Part shown: piece after piece, positions 55,623 through 64,000 of the stretch
How the letters are laid out: the number at the start of each line of letters is the position of its first letter
How positions within the stretch are numbered: position 1 is the first letter of the stretch
IMG/VR virus record: IMGVR_UViG_3300010396_000042
Span: 33,299 to 97,298 of that record
DNA: 64,000 bases
Strand: one strand, 5' to 3'
Source of the DNA: a virus
Translations under genes and position numbers: made by a program
Notes under the pieces: model-generated
What the model saw: the letters and a program-made list of their open reading frames with translations, nothing else
What the model was told of the DNA's origin: nothing
The model's database searches: none

Positions 55623-58388
55623 GTGTCGATCCCGTCGAATCTGACCACGATCACGGTCACCGGCGAGTTCCTGGACTCCAACGGCAACCCACTGATCGGC
55701 AGCGTCTCCTTCGCGCCGCCGGTGGACATCTACGACGCCGCTGGCGGCGCCATCATCGGCCGCGTCCCCTATGTGGCGACGCTGAGCCCGTCGACCGGCG
55801 CGTTCAGCATCACATTGCCGTGCACCGACAACGCCGCGATGAGCCCCACGAACTGGGGCTACACCGTCACCGTCAACCTCACGGCCCTCTCCTCCGGGCC
55901 GTATTCGTACGCGAACGTCTCGATCCCGCACACCGCGGGCAACGGCACCACCGTCGATCTCTCGCAACTGCTGCCGCCCGGCGTGCCGACCACGATCACC
56001 CCGAACACCTACGGCCAGCTCGCCGTCTCCCAGACCTGGGCCGGCGTGCAGAGCTACCAGCAGGCCGTCAACGGCACGTTCCTGCAGGCCAACGTCTCCG
56101 GCGACACCAACCAGCGCCTCTCGATCGACACCAGCGGCAAACACCAGTGGGGCCCTGGAAACGCGGCCCTGGACACGGACCTCTACCGGTCCGCCGCCGG
56201 CGTCCTGAAGACCGACGGCTCGTTCGTCGTCGGCGGCACACTGTTCGCCACGAGCATCGCGCCGATCGCAGGCGTGAGCGCCTGGTTCAACGTCAAAGCG
56301 GCCGCGTACGGCGCGAAAGGCGACGGCTCCACCAACGACACCGCCGCGATCAACGCCGCGCACGCCGCGGCCCGCGCCGCCGGCGGCGGAGTCGTCTACT
56401 TCCCGCCCGGCACCTACATGGTCGCCCCGGTCAGCTCGACCACCGCCGCGATCGTCTGGAACAACGGCACCACCGGGGACAAGAACATCCGCTGGATCGG
56501 GGACAGTGCCGGCTCCTCCGTGATCAAACGCTCCTCCGCCGGACCGATCCTGTCGATGTCCGGGCCGTCCACCGACACCACCGGCGCCACGCACTGCGAA
56601 TACTGCGGCCTGGAAGACCTGCTGCTGAGCGGCAACAACCTCACCGGCGCGCTCATGCAGACCTACTACGCCGATGACCTGAGTTTCAGCCGGGTGCGCT
56701 GGGCCAACAGCGCGGATGTGGCGCAGGACTGCGCCGAATACTGGGACAGCCGCTACTACCACTGCGTGTTCGACTCCAATGGTTCGACCACCGCGAACAC
56801 CACCGCCCCGAACCTGTGGCTACGCAACAGCGCCGCCACCTCAGGGTTCGGCTACAGCGCGGATACCACCAACAACATCTACCTGCTGGGCTGCCGCTTC
56901 GAGCAGTACAAGACCGGCGCGATCCGCATGGAACGCGGCCTGGGCGTCAACTCGGGGCAGCCCTACAGCATCTACCTGGTCAACACGAAGATCGAGACCG
57001 CGAACATCAACGGCGGCCCGCACATCTTCGTGGACACCACCGCCCGCGACATCCGCGTGAAGAACATGCACGCCTATGCCGGCGGATTCTTCTCTGGCTA
57101 CTCGACCGCCCAGGACGTGATCACCTTCGGGCCCCAGTTCGGGTGCCTCGAGGACATCCTGATCTTCAACGCGACCGCGGCCGCCGTCGTCGCCAACGGC
57201 GTCACCGTCAACGCGCCACTGGCCGGCGCCACCGTCACGCTGGAGAACGTACGCGGCTCCTACACCGGCGGCGCCACCCCCACCGGCGCGCACATCAACT
57301 TCGGGACGAACACCGGCGGCTTCGCCGTGCGCAACTGCACCGCGGACAACGGAACCCAGTTCGCCGGCAACACACCCAGCAACGCGACCGCCAACGTACA
57401 GACCGGCAGCAGCGCCACCGGCCTGATGTCGCTGACCAACGCGACCACGGTCACCGGAGTCCTCAACTCCGACTGGCAGCTGATCGAAACCGGCGGCGCC
57501 TCGATCGCCTTCGGTATCCGCACCGTCGGCGACACCAACAACCGGTTCACCACCGACGCCTCCGGCAACATGTCCTGGGGCCCGGGCAACGGCGCAGTCG
57601 ACACCACGCTGGGCCGCAACGCGGCCGGCGTGCTGCAGACCGGGCAGTCCTTCCGCGCCGCGAACAACATCGTCGCCGTCCAGAACCTGCGCGCCGGATC
57701 CTCCTCCTCGCTCGGCTCCGACCTGGTCGGCGGTATCGAGCTGGCCAACGCCACCACCACGCCAACCGGCAACCCAAGCGGCGGCGCCGTCGCCTACGGC
57801 GTGAACGGCACGCCGTGGCTGCGCGACCCCAACGGCGCGATCAGCGCGATGATCTCCCCGTCGGAGTTCTCCATCTCCCCCACCGGGTGCCTCGGCGAGA
57901 CGATCCCCCGCGCCCTGGTCAACTCCGCGGCGCAGGCCATCGGCGCCACCACCGGCACCGTGTACATGGCCGGCGTGTGGCTGCCCGCCGGCACGAAGAT
58001 CTCGAGCCTGAACTGGGTGACCGGTTCGACCGCTGCGGGCACCCCGACGCACTGGTGGCTCGGGGTCGCCGACTCCGGCGGCGTGCAGCGCGCGCACAGC
58101 GTGGACCACACCACCTCCGCGATCGCCGCCAACAGCCTGGTCACCACGGCGATGACCGCGGCATACACGACCACCTACACCGGCCTGTACTACTTCCTGC
58201 TGTCGGTCACCGCCACCACCAACCCGACCTCGTCGGGTATCGCCGCGCCGACCAACATGAACGTCACCAGCCCGCTGCTCGCCGGCGTCTCCCCGTCCGC
58301 TGCGCAGAGCGCGCCCGGCACGGACGGCACCACCACCTACACGGCTCCGTCCAGCGCAGGCGGCGTCCCGTACATCTACGCGACCTGA
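55623..58388 (+). CDS. Tailspike-like protein with pectate-lyase-type beta-helix
   Basis: 921 aa; GTG start. N-terminal carboxypeptidase-regulatory-like strands, then the pectate-lyase entry motif A-Y-G-A-K-G-D-G-S-T-N-D-T-A-A-I near 230 and G-G-G-V-V-Y-F-P-P-G-T-Y near 254, typical of beta-helix depolymerases on phage tails. Two related repeats flank the helix: G-D-T-N-Q-R...W-G-P-G-N-A-A-L-D-T near 160-190 and G-D-T-N-N-R...W-G-P-G-N-G-A-V-D-T near 638-665. Probably degrades or binds a surface glycan of the host. Confidence 0.85.
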   Translation: MSIPSNLTTITVTGEFLDSNGNPLIGSVSFAPPVDIYDAAGGAIIGRVPYVATLSPSTGAFSITLPCTDNAAMSPTNWGYTVTVNLTALSSGPYSYANVSIPHTAGNGTTVDLSQLLPPGVPTTITPNTYGQLAVSQTWAGVQSYQQAVNGTFLQANVSGDTNQRLSIDTSGKHQWGPGNAALDTDLYRSAAGVLKTDGSFVVGGTLFATSIAPIAGVSAWFNVKAAAYGAKGDGSTNDTAAINAAHAAARAAGGGVVYFPPGTYMVAPVSSTTAAIVWNNGTTGDKNIRWIGDSAGSSVIKRSSAGPILSMSGPSTDTTGATHCEYCGLEDLLLSGNNLTGALMQTYYADDLSFSRVRWANSADVAQDCAEYWDSRYYHCVFDSNGSTTANTTAPNLWLRNSAATSGFGYSADTTNNIYLLGCRFEQYKTGAIRMERGLGVNSGQPYSIYLVNTKIETANINGGPHIFVDTTARDIRVKNMHAYAGGFFSGYSTAQDVITFGPQFGCLEDILIFNATAAAVVANGVTVNAPLAGATVTLENVRGSYTGGATPTGAHINFGTNTGGFAVRNCTADNGTQFAGNTPSNATANVQTGSSATGLMSLTNATTVTGVLNSDWQLIETGGASIAFGIRTVGDTNNRFTTDASGNMSWGPGNGAVDTTLGRNAAGVLQTGQSFRAANNIVAVQNLRAGSSSSLGSDLVGGIELANATTTPTGNPSGGAVAYGVNGTPWLRDPNGAISAMISPSEFSISPTGCLGETIPRALVNSAAQAIGATTGTVYMAGVWLPAGTKISSLNWVTGSTAAGTPTHWWLGVADSGGVQRAHSVDHTTSAIAANSLVTTAMTAAYTTTYTGLYYFLLSVTATTNPTSSGIAAPTNMNVTSPLLAGVSPSAAQSAPGTDGTTTYTAPSSAGGVPYIYAT

Positions 58389-58445
58389 CCCATGCGCGAT
58401 GCGGCAGGCGGCATCCGCACCGTACGAGCGCCGGGAGGTGCAGCG

Positions 58446-59024
58446 ATGGCCGACCTTCCACAGCTCGGCGACTTCTTCGTCACCGCGACCCGCGGCCCGC
58501 TGCTGGACCGCACCGCCGCGAAGATCATCGACTGGGCTACCGCGACCCGCGACGGTGAAGGCAACTGGCTCAAAGCCAAGGTCAACCACGCCGGGTTGTA
58601 CGTCGGCCCGACCCGCCAGTTCCCCGAGGGCGCGATCCTCGAAGCGTTACGCCGGGTGCGCTACAGCAGCATCCTGTCCTACCCCGGCGCGATCTGGTCC
58701 ACCGGCAGGCTCCCCGCAGACCTGACCCCGACGCCGCTTCAGCGCCGCCGGATCGTCGACTATGCCGAGAGCCGCATCGGCGACAAGTACAACATCCTCG
58801 ACCTGCTCGCCGTGGGCCTGGCGCAGGAGCGCATGGGCCATCACGTCGACGGCGACGAATGGTGGGTCAAACGCCTCTCGGACGATCACCGGGAGATCTG
58901 CTCACAGCTGGTCGATGCCGCATGGCAGTACGCCGGCATCCACTTCTTCCGCGACGGACGGCTGCCTGGGCTTGTCACGCCGAACGACCTGGATGGTCTA
59001 CTGCTGCCCGCACTAGCCGTCTGA
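58446..59024 (+). CDS. NlpC/P60- or YiiX-like cysteine peptidase
   Basis: 192 aa, ATG after GGGAGG. L-P-Q-L-G-D-F-F-V near residue 5, V-N-H-A-G-L-Y near 45, S-R-I-G-D-K-Y-N-I-L-D near 110, and S-Q-L-V-D-A-A-W near 152 with E-I-C just before: the order of a permuted papain-like (YiiX/NlpC) hydrolase, with H near 47 and Cys near 151 as candidate catalytic residues. Would act on peptidoglycan or a lipid/amide bond during entry or release. Confidence 0.75.
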   Translation: MADLPQLGDFFVTATRGPLLDRTAAKIIDWATATRDGEGNWLKAKVNHAGLYVGPTRQFPEGAILEALRRVRYSSILSYPGAIWSTGRLPADLTPTPLQRRRIVDYAESRIGDKYNILDLLAVGLAQERMGHHVDGDEWWVKRLSDDHREICSQLVDAAWQYAGIHFFRDGRLPGLVTPNDLDGLLLPALAV

Positions 59025-59076
59025 GCCACGCCGCGCACGCAGATCAGCGCATAGCCGCGACCGAGGAGGCCGCAGC

Positions 59077-61308
59077 GTGGCGCAGATCGTCAACCAGACC
59101 CCCTGGTCGCTCGGCGCATCGGGCACAGTCACGATCCCGCAGCCAGCCGCAGGAAACACACTGATCTGCGTGAGTTACGGCTTCGCTACCGTGACCTGCA
59201 AATTCGGCGCCACGGCATGGACGAAGCGCGCCGCGTCGCTGTCCACGATGGAAGTCGCCTGCCAGGACTACGCGGCCACCGGCAGCGGCGAAACCAGCGT
59301 CACCGTCACCCTCAACGGGTCACAGCCCGTCAGGGGCTTCATCTACGAGTTCCACAACCTCGGAAGCTTCGTCAACAGCGCCGTGTCGAACTCGCTGACC
59401 CTCGCCAACCACATCGCGACCCTCGGCGGCGTCACCACCACCGGCAACACCCTGATGGTCTCCGCGTTCGCCTACTCCACGGTCACGCACACCACCGCGC
59501 AGGACCGCATGTGGGGCATCGCCCCACTGGGCTGGGTCTACGAGAACGGATACTGGTCCTCGAAATGGTGGGGCCAGGTCGCCCTCAGCGACATCTCCGG
59601 CTCAGGCACCTACGCCGCCTCATCTGGCAATCTGAGCGCGGCGACCCTGCAAGCCGGGTCCTGGTACTACACCGACACCTCCGGCGTTGCCACCAACCCC
59701 AGCTACGCGAACGCGACGGTCGCCGAGAACTCGATCACCGGCACCCACGAGTCCCAGTGGTTCGGCGTCGGCGCCAACGCCAACATCGCCGGCTACTGCG
59801 ACGCGATGTCCTACGCGCCCGGATCGACCGTCAACATGCAGGTCGACTCGAACTCCGCAGGCTTCACCGCCACGATCTTCAGGCTCGGCCAGTACGGCTA
59901 CGCGCCCTTCGGCGCCCGCCAGGTCGCTCAGGTCACTGGCACACCGGCCGCACAGAGCGCCCCGACCGTCGACAGCCTCGGCGCGACCGTGTGCTCCTGG
60001 TCGACCACCGCGTCCTGGACGATCCCCTCGACCGCGCAACCGGGCATCTACCTCGTGCTGTGGCGACGCACCGACAACTCCGCGTTCGTCGCTCAGGGCC
60101 TGTTCGTCGTCCGATCGCCCTCGAATTCAACCGCCGCAGTCGCCGTCATCACCGCCGACCAGACGTGGCAGGCCTACAACGCCTGGGGCGCGACGACGGA
60201 CGCTGCATCGACCTATTCGGGCAAGAACCTGTACGGCGGCAACAACGACGGCATCATCACGCACCGCAGCAGCGCCGTTTCCTACAACCGCCCGCTGGCG
60301 ACCCAGTCGAGCGATGCGATCACCTCGATCTGGGACAGCGAATTCGCGCTGATCAACTTCCTTGAGGCAAACGGATACGACACCGCGTACTACGCGATGT
60401 CAGACCTCGAAGGCAACACGAACATCCTCAAGGGCCACCGCATCGTCATCATCAACGGCCACTCCGAGTACTGGACGTTGAACCAGAGACAGGCCATCGA
60501 GAACGCGCTGCTCAGCGGCGTCAACCTCGCGAGTTTCAGCAGCAACACCATGCTCTGGCGCACCCGCTACGCGACGGCTGATAGCTCGTATCGCTACATG
60601 ATCTGCTACAAGGACACGGTCTCCGGCGCGAGCATCGACCCGGGCGGCTACACCGGCACCTGGCGCGACACCGGCGCGTACAACCCGCTGGTCTGGCCCG
60701 AGGAAAAGCAGCTGGGCCAGCAGTTCCTCGCCTCCGCGAACAACAGCGGTTCCACGACGTGGAGCTCCGCGTACGCCGCCCTGCCGTGCTACCGCAACAC
60801 CGCGAACATCGCCGGATTGACCGGCGCGAGCACATACACGGCGTCCGTAGCGACACTCGGCGAGGAACTCGACTACGTCGCCACCGGCAGCTCCGCGACA
60901 CCCACGAACCTGGTCAGCCTCAACAGCCAGTCGTACAACGCGGTGAACGTCACCTCCGCTGTCGGCTACCCCTACAGCGGCTCCGGCACATACAACATCG
61001 GCCCGACCCTGTACATGCGCTCCAACGGCGCCTTGGCGTTCTGCGCCGGCACCTGGCGCCTCGCCTGCGCCGCAAGCCCATACCGACTCTCAACCTTCGC
61101 CGGCGGCGGCTCGGTCGACACCAACGTGCAGCAGATGATCGTCAACATCCTCGCCGACCTCGGCGCCCAGCCCGGGTCGCTGCTCGACGCCGCACACAAC
61201 GGCACCGCAAGCGGCCTAGTCGCTCCCGGCGCCGCGCGCAACCCCTCCGCCTACGGACTCGGCGTGTACGTCGCCTGCGAAGCCACCCAGCTCGGCGGCT
61301 TCTACTAA
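59077..61308 (+). CDS. Large protein with N,N-dimethylformamidase beta-like domain
   Basis: 743 aa. The first about 230 residues are phage-fibre-like beta sequence (A-Q-I-V-N-Q-T-P-W-S-L-G). From about 245 the order of motifs (F-R-L-G-Q-Y-G, Q-G-L-F-V-V-R, T-W-Q-A-Y-N-A-W-G, L-E-A-N-G-Y-D-T-A-Y, I-I-N-G-H-S-E-Y-W-T, F-S-S-N-T-M-L-W-R) matches the C-terminal domain of dimethylformamidase large subunit-like proteins. Those are amidase-like surface or secreted proteins. Its placement among tail genes suggests an adsorption enzyme. Confidence 0.82.
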   Translation: MAQIVNQTPWSLGASGTVTIPQPAAGNTLICVSYGFATVTCKFGATAWTKRAASLSTMEVACQDYAATGSGETSVTVTLNGSQPVRGFIYEFHNLGSFVNSAVSNSLTLANHIATLGGVTTTGNTLMVSAFAYSTVTHTTAQDRMWGIAPLGWVYENGYWSSKWWGQVALSDISGSGTYAASSGNLSAATLQAGSWYYTDTSGVATNPSYANATVAENSITGTHESQWFGVGANANIAGYCDAMSYAPGSTVNMQVDSNSAGFTATIFRLGQYGYAPFGARQVAQVTGTPAAQSAPTVDSLGATVCSWSTTASWTIPSTAQPGIYLVLWRRTDNSAFVAQGLFVVRSPSNSTAAVAVITADQTWQAYNAWGATTDAASTYSGKNLYGGNNDGIITHRSSAVSYNRPLATQSSDAITSIWDSEFALINFLEANGYDTAYYAMSDLEGNTNILKGHRIVIINGHSEYWTLNQRQAIENALLSGVNLASFSSNTMLWRTRYATADSSYRYMICYKDTVSGASIDPGGYTGTWRDTGAYNPLVWPEEKQLGQQFLASANNSGSTTWSSAYAALPCYRNTANIAGLTGASTYTASVATLGEELDYVATGSSATPTNLVSLNSQSYNAVNVTSAVGYPYSGSGTYNIGPTLYMRSNGALAFCAGTWRLACAASPYRLSTFAGGGSVDTNVQQMIVNILADLGAQPGSLLDAAHNGTASGLVAPGAARNPSAYGLGVYVACEATQLGGFY

Positions 61309-61351
61309 CCGCCGCCGCGGCGGCCAACTCCCTCGAGAGGACGGTGCCGCC

Positions 61352-61852
61352 GTGGCCCGGTACGTCACAACCGTCGAATCCGCCGCCGCCCTGCCCGCTT
61401 CGGCGCCCACCGGCAGCACCGCCAACCAGCTGTTCGCGAACCTGTGCGCCTCCGCGAGCTCCGGATACAAGCCGCGCCGCATCACCGTCGGCGTCCGCGC
61501 CGGAGCGAGCGCACCCACCAGCCAACAGCTGACCATCGGGGCCGTGCGCACCACCGCCCGCGGCACAGCGACCACCACTAACACTCCGCAGCCACTGGAC
61601 CCGAACGGCCCGGCCTCCGCGATCACCGGCCTCGACGTCGCGTGGAGCGCCGTGCCGACCGTCGCTTCATGGGCCGCTCCCTACCTGCTGGAGTGGTCGT
61701 TCAACTCGCAAAGCGGCCTCGACCTGCCCTACGAACTACTCGAAGAGCTCTTCGTCACCAAGGGAGCCGGAAACGGGCTCGCATTCATCAACATCGGCAA
61801 CCAGATGCCCGCGAACCACCTCTACACGGTGACATTCGAGCACGAAGAATGA
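61352..61852 (+). CDS. Hypothetical minor tail-type protein (166 aa)
   Basis: GTG start after GAGAGGACGG. Beta-rich with P-R-R-I-T-V-G-V-R-A-G and W-A-A-P-Y-L-L-E-W-S-F-N; composition like small phage decoration or tail proteins. Followed by an AGGAGG-preceded gene. Function unknown. Confidence 0.66.
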   Translation: MARYVTTVESAAALPASAPTGSTANQLFANLCASASSGYKPRRITVGVRAGASAPTSQQLTIGAVRTTARGTATTTNTPQPLDPNGPASAITGLDVAWSAVPTVASWAAPYLLEWSFNSQSGLDLPYELLEELFVTKGAGNGLAFINIGNQMPANHLYTVTFEHEE

Positions 61853-61908
61853 TCATCGGCGCGTCCCTACCTCTGGCAGGCACTTTTCCCCGCCATTAGG
61901 AGGCCGCG

Positions 61909-62304
61909 ATGTCCAGGCGGTGGCGCGGCGTCCGCGTACGACGCGCAAAGTACTTCGATCCGCCGTTTTCCGCTCCGCTCGTGCCTCCGCAGACCCTGCG
62001 GCCCGCAAGGATGGTCCCCAAGGCCCTCCCGAGGCCTCGCAACGTCCGTTTTTCGCCGATTCCGCCCGCCGCGACGCTCCCAGCCCTTCCCGCGCCGGTT
62101 TTGCGACCCAGAACCCGCAAAACGGCCCTTCGGCCGGCTCGCGGACGGTTTTTCGCCGTTCCCGCGCCCGCGCAGGCCGCCCAAAGCGGCCAGACCGCGA
62201 TTTTCGAGCCCGGAAGCGCGTTCACACGCTGGAACGTCGCCGAACCGCTCGATCGGTGGGAAACCGGCGAGCCGATCTCACGGTGGAGGGTGGAAACGCC
62301 GTGA
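61909..62304 (+). CDS. Pro/Arg-rich protein (131 aa)
   Basis: ATG with a perfect AGGAGG 6 bases upstream, so expression is likely. The N-terminal about 95 residues are Arg/Pro-rich and unstructured, the last part has repeated W-N-V-A-E-P-L-D-R-W and W-R-V-E-T motifs. Possibly a flexible linker or assembly protein. Unusual codon context: many AAA and TTT runs in the middle. Confidence 0.66.
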   Translation: MSRRWRGVRVRRAKYFDPPFSAPLVPPQTLRPARMVPKALPRPRNVRFSPIPPAATLPALPAPVLRPRTRKTALRPARGRFFAVPAPAQAAQSGQTAIFEPGSAFTRWNVAEPLDRWETGEPISRWRVETP

Positions 62305-62642
62305 ACCAGACCGAGCTGCCTCAGATCAGCCTCTCGAGCCTGTCCACCGACTACATCTCGATCCCGGTGACCGCCACAGGCAACAACGGCCTCGCCGTCA
62401 ACCCCACCAGCGACCCTGTGGCCTTCGCATTCAAGGCAGTCGGCGTCAATCCCGCCTCCGGCGACTGGGCGAGCGGATCCTGGGATACCTACCTGCCATT
62501 CGGCTCGAAATACGTCGCCAAGGTCCTCATCGGCCCGGCCGCGAGCGTGAATCCCGGCGTCGGCGTCTGGATCGCCTGGATGAAGATCACCGACAACCCG
62601 GAAGTGCCCGTGCGCCAGGTCGCCGAGCTCACCATCACCTAG
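62301..62642 (+). CDS. Beta-rich small tail protein (113 aa)
   Basis: GTG start in GTGA overlap. L-S-T-D-Y-I-S-I-P-V-T-A-T-G...V-A-F-A-F-K-A-V-G...W-I-A-W-M-K-I-T-D-N-P-E-V-P: an immunoglobulin-like beta fold as in small phage head-tail or decoration proteins. No exact family. Confidence 0.7.
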   Translation: MNQTELPQISLSSLSTDYISIPVTATGNNGLAVNPTSDPVAFAFKAVGVNPASGDWASGSWDTYLPFGSKYVAKVLIGPAASVNPGVGVWIAWMKITDNPEVPVRQVAELTIT

Positions 62643-62658
62643 CGAGAGCGAGGCGACG

Positions 62659-63492
62659 GTGACCATCCGACTGCAGCCCTACCGCTACGCCAAGCCCCAC
62701 GACCCGGCCGCCTGCCCCGCCTGCGCACCCACCTCGCCCGGGCACTTCCTGTGCCAGCATCCCGGCTGCGACCAGCTCGCCGCCACGCACGTCCAGCGGC
62801 ACGCCACGGCTGAGGAATACGACGCGCTACCCGAACGGCACAAGCCGATCGACGGCATCGCGCACCAGGCCGTCTACGCCTGCGACGAGCACGGAGAAGG
62901 TCTCGAGCCGTTCTGCGAGCACACACCGCCCGATCCTGTGCCGTGCCCGAAGTGCGACGCCACCGGCGCCGATCCATGCGTCAAGAAGAACGGCAAAGCC
63001 AGGGGCGGCCACCACCGCGTGCGCACCGAGGTGCAAACCGCGAACACAGACGTGTGCCGGCACGCACACCGTGAGGACTGCTCGATCTTCACCGGATGCG
63101 AGTGCTCCCAGGACGATCCGCTACCCGAGCGGCCCAAGCGCGTGATCCCGCCGGCGCAGCCGCCCGGACCCGCGCCCGTGCTGCTGCCCATCCACGGCGA
63201 GCTGCGCGCGCTGCTTGAGCACCACGGCGTCGACGTCGACCGGATCCTGCGCACCGAGCTGATCCCCAACGGCGACGGCACCAGCACCGTGAACCTCACG
63301 ATCACCATGGTGGTGCGCCAGCCCAACGGCGATCTGTCCTACGACGAGCACGGCTACCCGCGCACCGAGGTCACCGTCATCGAGCTGAGCATCCCGCGCG
63401 CCACCGACCCGGTCACGCCCGGGCTGCTGCACCGTCCCACGTACGCGCTACCTGCAGGAAATGACCGCAATGCCGCGCCGCCCTTGTCTTGA
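62659..63492 (+). CDS. Zinc-finger hypothetical protein (277 aa)
   Basis: GTG start. Cys/His cluster through residues 15-150 (C-P-A-C, C-Q-H-P-G-C, C-D-E-H, C-P-K-C, C-R-H-A-H, C-E-C), probably several zinc sites; then a Pro-rich linker and a C-terminal strand domain (V-N-L-T-I-T-M-V-V-R-Q-P-N-G). Overlaps the HNH gene by 32 bases. Confidence 0.7.
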   Translation: MTIRLQPYRYAKPHDPAACPACAPTSPGHFLCQHPGCDQLAATHVQRHATAEEYDALPERHKPIDGIAHQAVYACDEHGEGLEPFCEHTPPDPVPCPKCDATGADPCVKKNGKARGGHHRVRTEVQTANTDVCRHAHREDCSIFTGCECSQDDPLPERPKRVIPPAQPPGPAPVLLPIHGELRALLEHHGVDVDRILRTELIPNGDGTSTVNLTITMVVRQPNGDLSYDEHGYPRTEVTVIELSIPRATDPVTPGLLHRPTYALPAGNDRNAAPPLS

Positions 63493-63838
63493 TTGCGGCG
63501 CATTGCACCGCAATTCCTCGCGCTGCGATTCCTGTCAGGCCCGATGGGACAACGCCCACGAGCAGCGGCGCGGCTCGGCCACCGCCCGCGGTTACGGCTA
63601 CAGCTGGCAGCAGACCAGCAAGCAGGTGCTGGCCGAGCACCAGCGCAACTGTCCGGACCTGTGCCCAGGCTGGCGAAGGCCGGCCCACTACTCCGACGAC
63701 CTGACCGTCGACCACATCATCCCTAAGGCCAAGGGCGGCACGGACGCCCGGGAGAACCTGCAGGTGCTGTGCCGCCCGTGCAACGCGGCCAAGGCAGCGG
63801 ACCTCGCCGAGGACCAGCCACCGCAAACCCGCAGGTAG
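63461..63838 (+). CDS. HNH endonuclease (125 aa)
   Basis: C-L-D-C-G...C-D-S-C zinc pair at the N-terminus, then the HNH core D-D-L-T-V-D-H-I-I-P-K-A-K-G-G...N-L-Q-V-L-C-R-P-C-N (H near 83, N near 98). In actinophages this small HNH gene typically sits just before the terminase genes and the packaging site; the window ends before a terminase would appear. An ATG three codons later is an alternative start. Confidence 0.9.
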   Translation: MTAMPRRPCLDCGALHRNSSRCDSCQARWDNAHEQRRGSATARGYGYSWQQTSKQVLAEHQRNCPDLCPGWRRPAHYSDDLTVDHIIPKAKGGTDARENLQVLCRPCNAAKAADLAEDQPPQTRR

Positions 63839-63957
63839 AAGGCCCAAACTTTTTCGGCAAGCGAAGCCAGGCGCTGCGAGACCGTCGAAATATTTGATCG
63901 AGTGCGCATCACCCCAGGTCAGAGCCTTGCGTCTGCGCATATCAGGGTGCGTAGCCG

Positions 63958-63971
63958 CATACCGGGGTATG
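63958..63971. promoter_or_regulatory. Palindrome CATACC-GG-GGTATG near the right edge
   Basis: Perfect palindrome with 6-bp arms, 23 bases before an ATG at 63995. The 63839-64000 stretch is AT-richer than average and also holds TGCGCATATCA (63934-63944), which shares its core with the 16-nt element at 29737 and 39335. It looks like a promoter and operator for genes beyond the window. Confidence 0.6.
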
Positions 63972-64000
63972 TCATTCTCCGTATACACTTGGACATGGAC

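Overview
The window is about 70% GC, uses GTG and TTG starts freely, and packs its genes so that stops and starts overlap (ATGA or GTGA). With WhiB, Lsr2-type and SpdB/TraB-type proteins this points to a large mobile replicon (plasmid, phage-plasmid or integrative element) of a high-GC actinobacterium, Streptomyces or a close relative. That assignment is inference. What is seen is a mosaic of plasmid maintenance and transfer genes, phage-type genes and regulatory cassettes.

Layout. Positions 1-9979 hold one long left-to-right operon of small unknown genes with a GntR-type regulator, a SNF2-like helicase and a DNA methyltransferase. Positions 9976-16103 hold a VRR-NUC nuclease, a winged-helix initiator-like gene with seven iterons and three DnaA boxes inside its coding sequence (candidate origin, 12205-12428), a TetR-like protein, and a WhiB protein fused to two LuxR-type helix-turn-helix domains. 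At 16109-16580 a small ribbon-helix-helix-like gene faces three CTGCATATGCAG-type palindromes and a tRNA-Ile. Positions 16612-26290 hold a second operon with a lipoprotein, a processive family-2 glycosyltransferase and two proteins ending in an Lsr2-type DNA-binding domain.

The most striking region is 26441-28842. A tandem array of five structured RNAs lies directly upstream of a Ro60 (TROVE plus vWA) gene. All five share the same outer architecture, with stems kept by compensatory changes. Four enclose a tRNA-like module in permuted order, T-arm first, with the acceptor stem closed by a short loop (a UUCG tetraloop in one). They are best read as Y RNAs for the adjacent Ro protein. About 6 kb downstream are a RlaP-type nucleotidyltransferase and a stand-alone T4-Pnkp-type 3'-phosphatase, so the element carries an RNA-binding and RNA-repair toolkit.

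Positions 29772-39139 continue with small genes, a cold-shock protein and a leftward operon. Positions 39478-44629 are a Streptomyces-type conjugation module (SpdB-like, a basic membrane protein, TraB/FtsK-like translocase), with a dense CAGAGC/GCTCTG repeat field that may be a clt-like TraB recognition locus. Positions 45012-49905 carry a sigma-like protein, a tyrosine recombinase, an excisionase-like protein and two tRNA-Glu genes. At 50740-52351 a pair of TGTTGC-N6-GCAACA operators precedes a HExxH protein and a nucleotidyltransferase-fold protein. Positions 52909-63838 look like a phage tail-tip or fibre module: a tailspike with pectate-lyase-like fold, a cysteine-peptidase-like protein, a large protein with a dimethylformamidase-beta-like domain, and an HNH endonuclease at the end.

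Several genes and one RNA carry +1 insertions in G or C runs. They may be sequencing errors or real frameshifts, so coordinates there are given with that caution.
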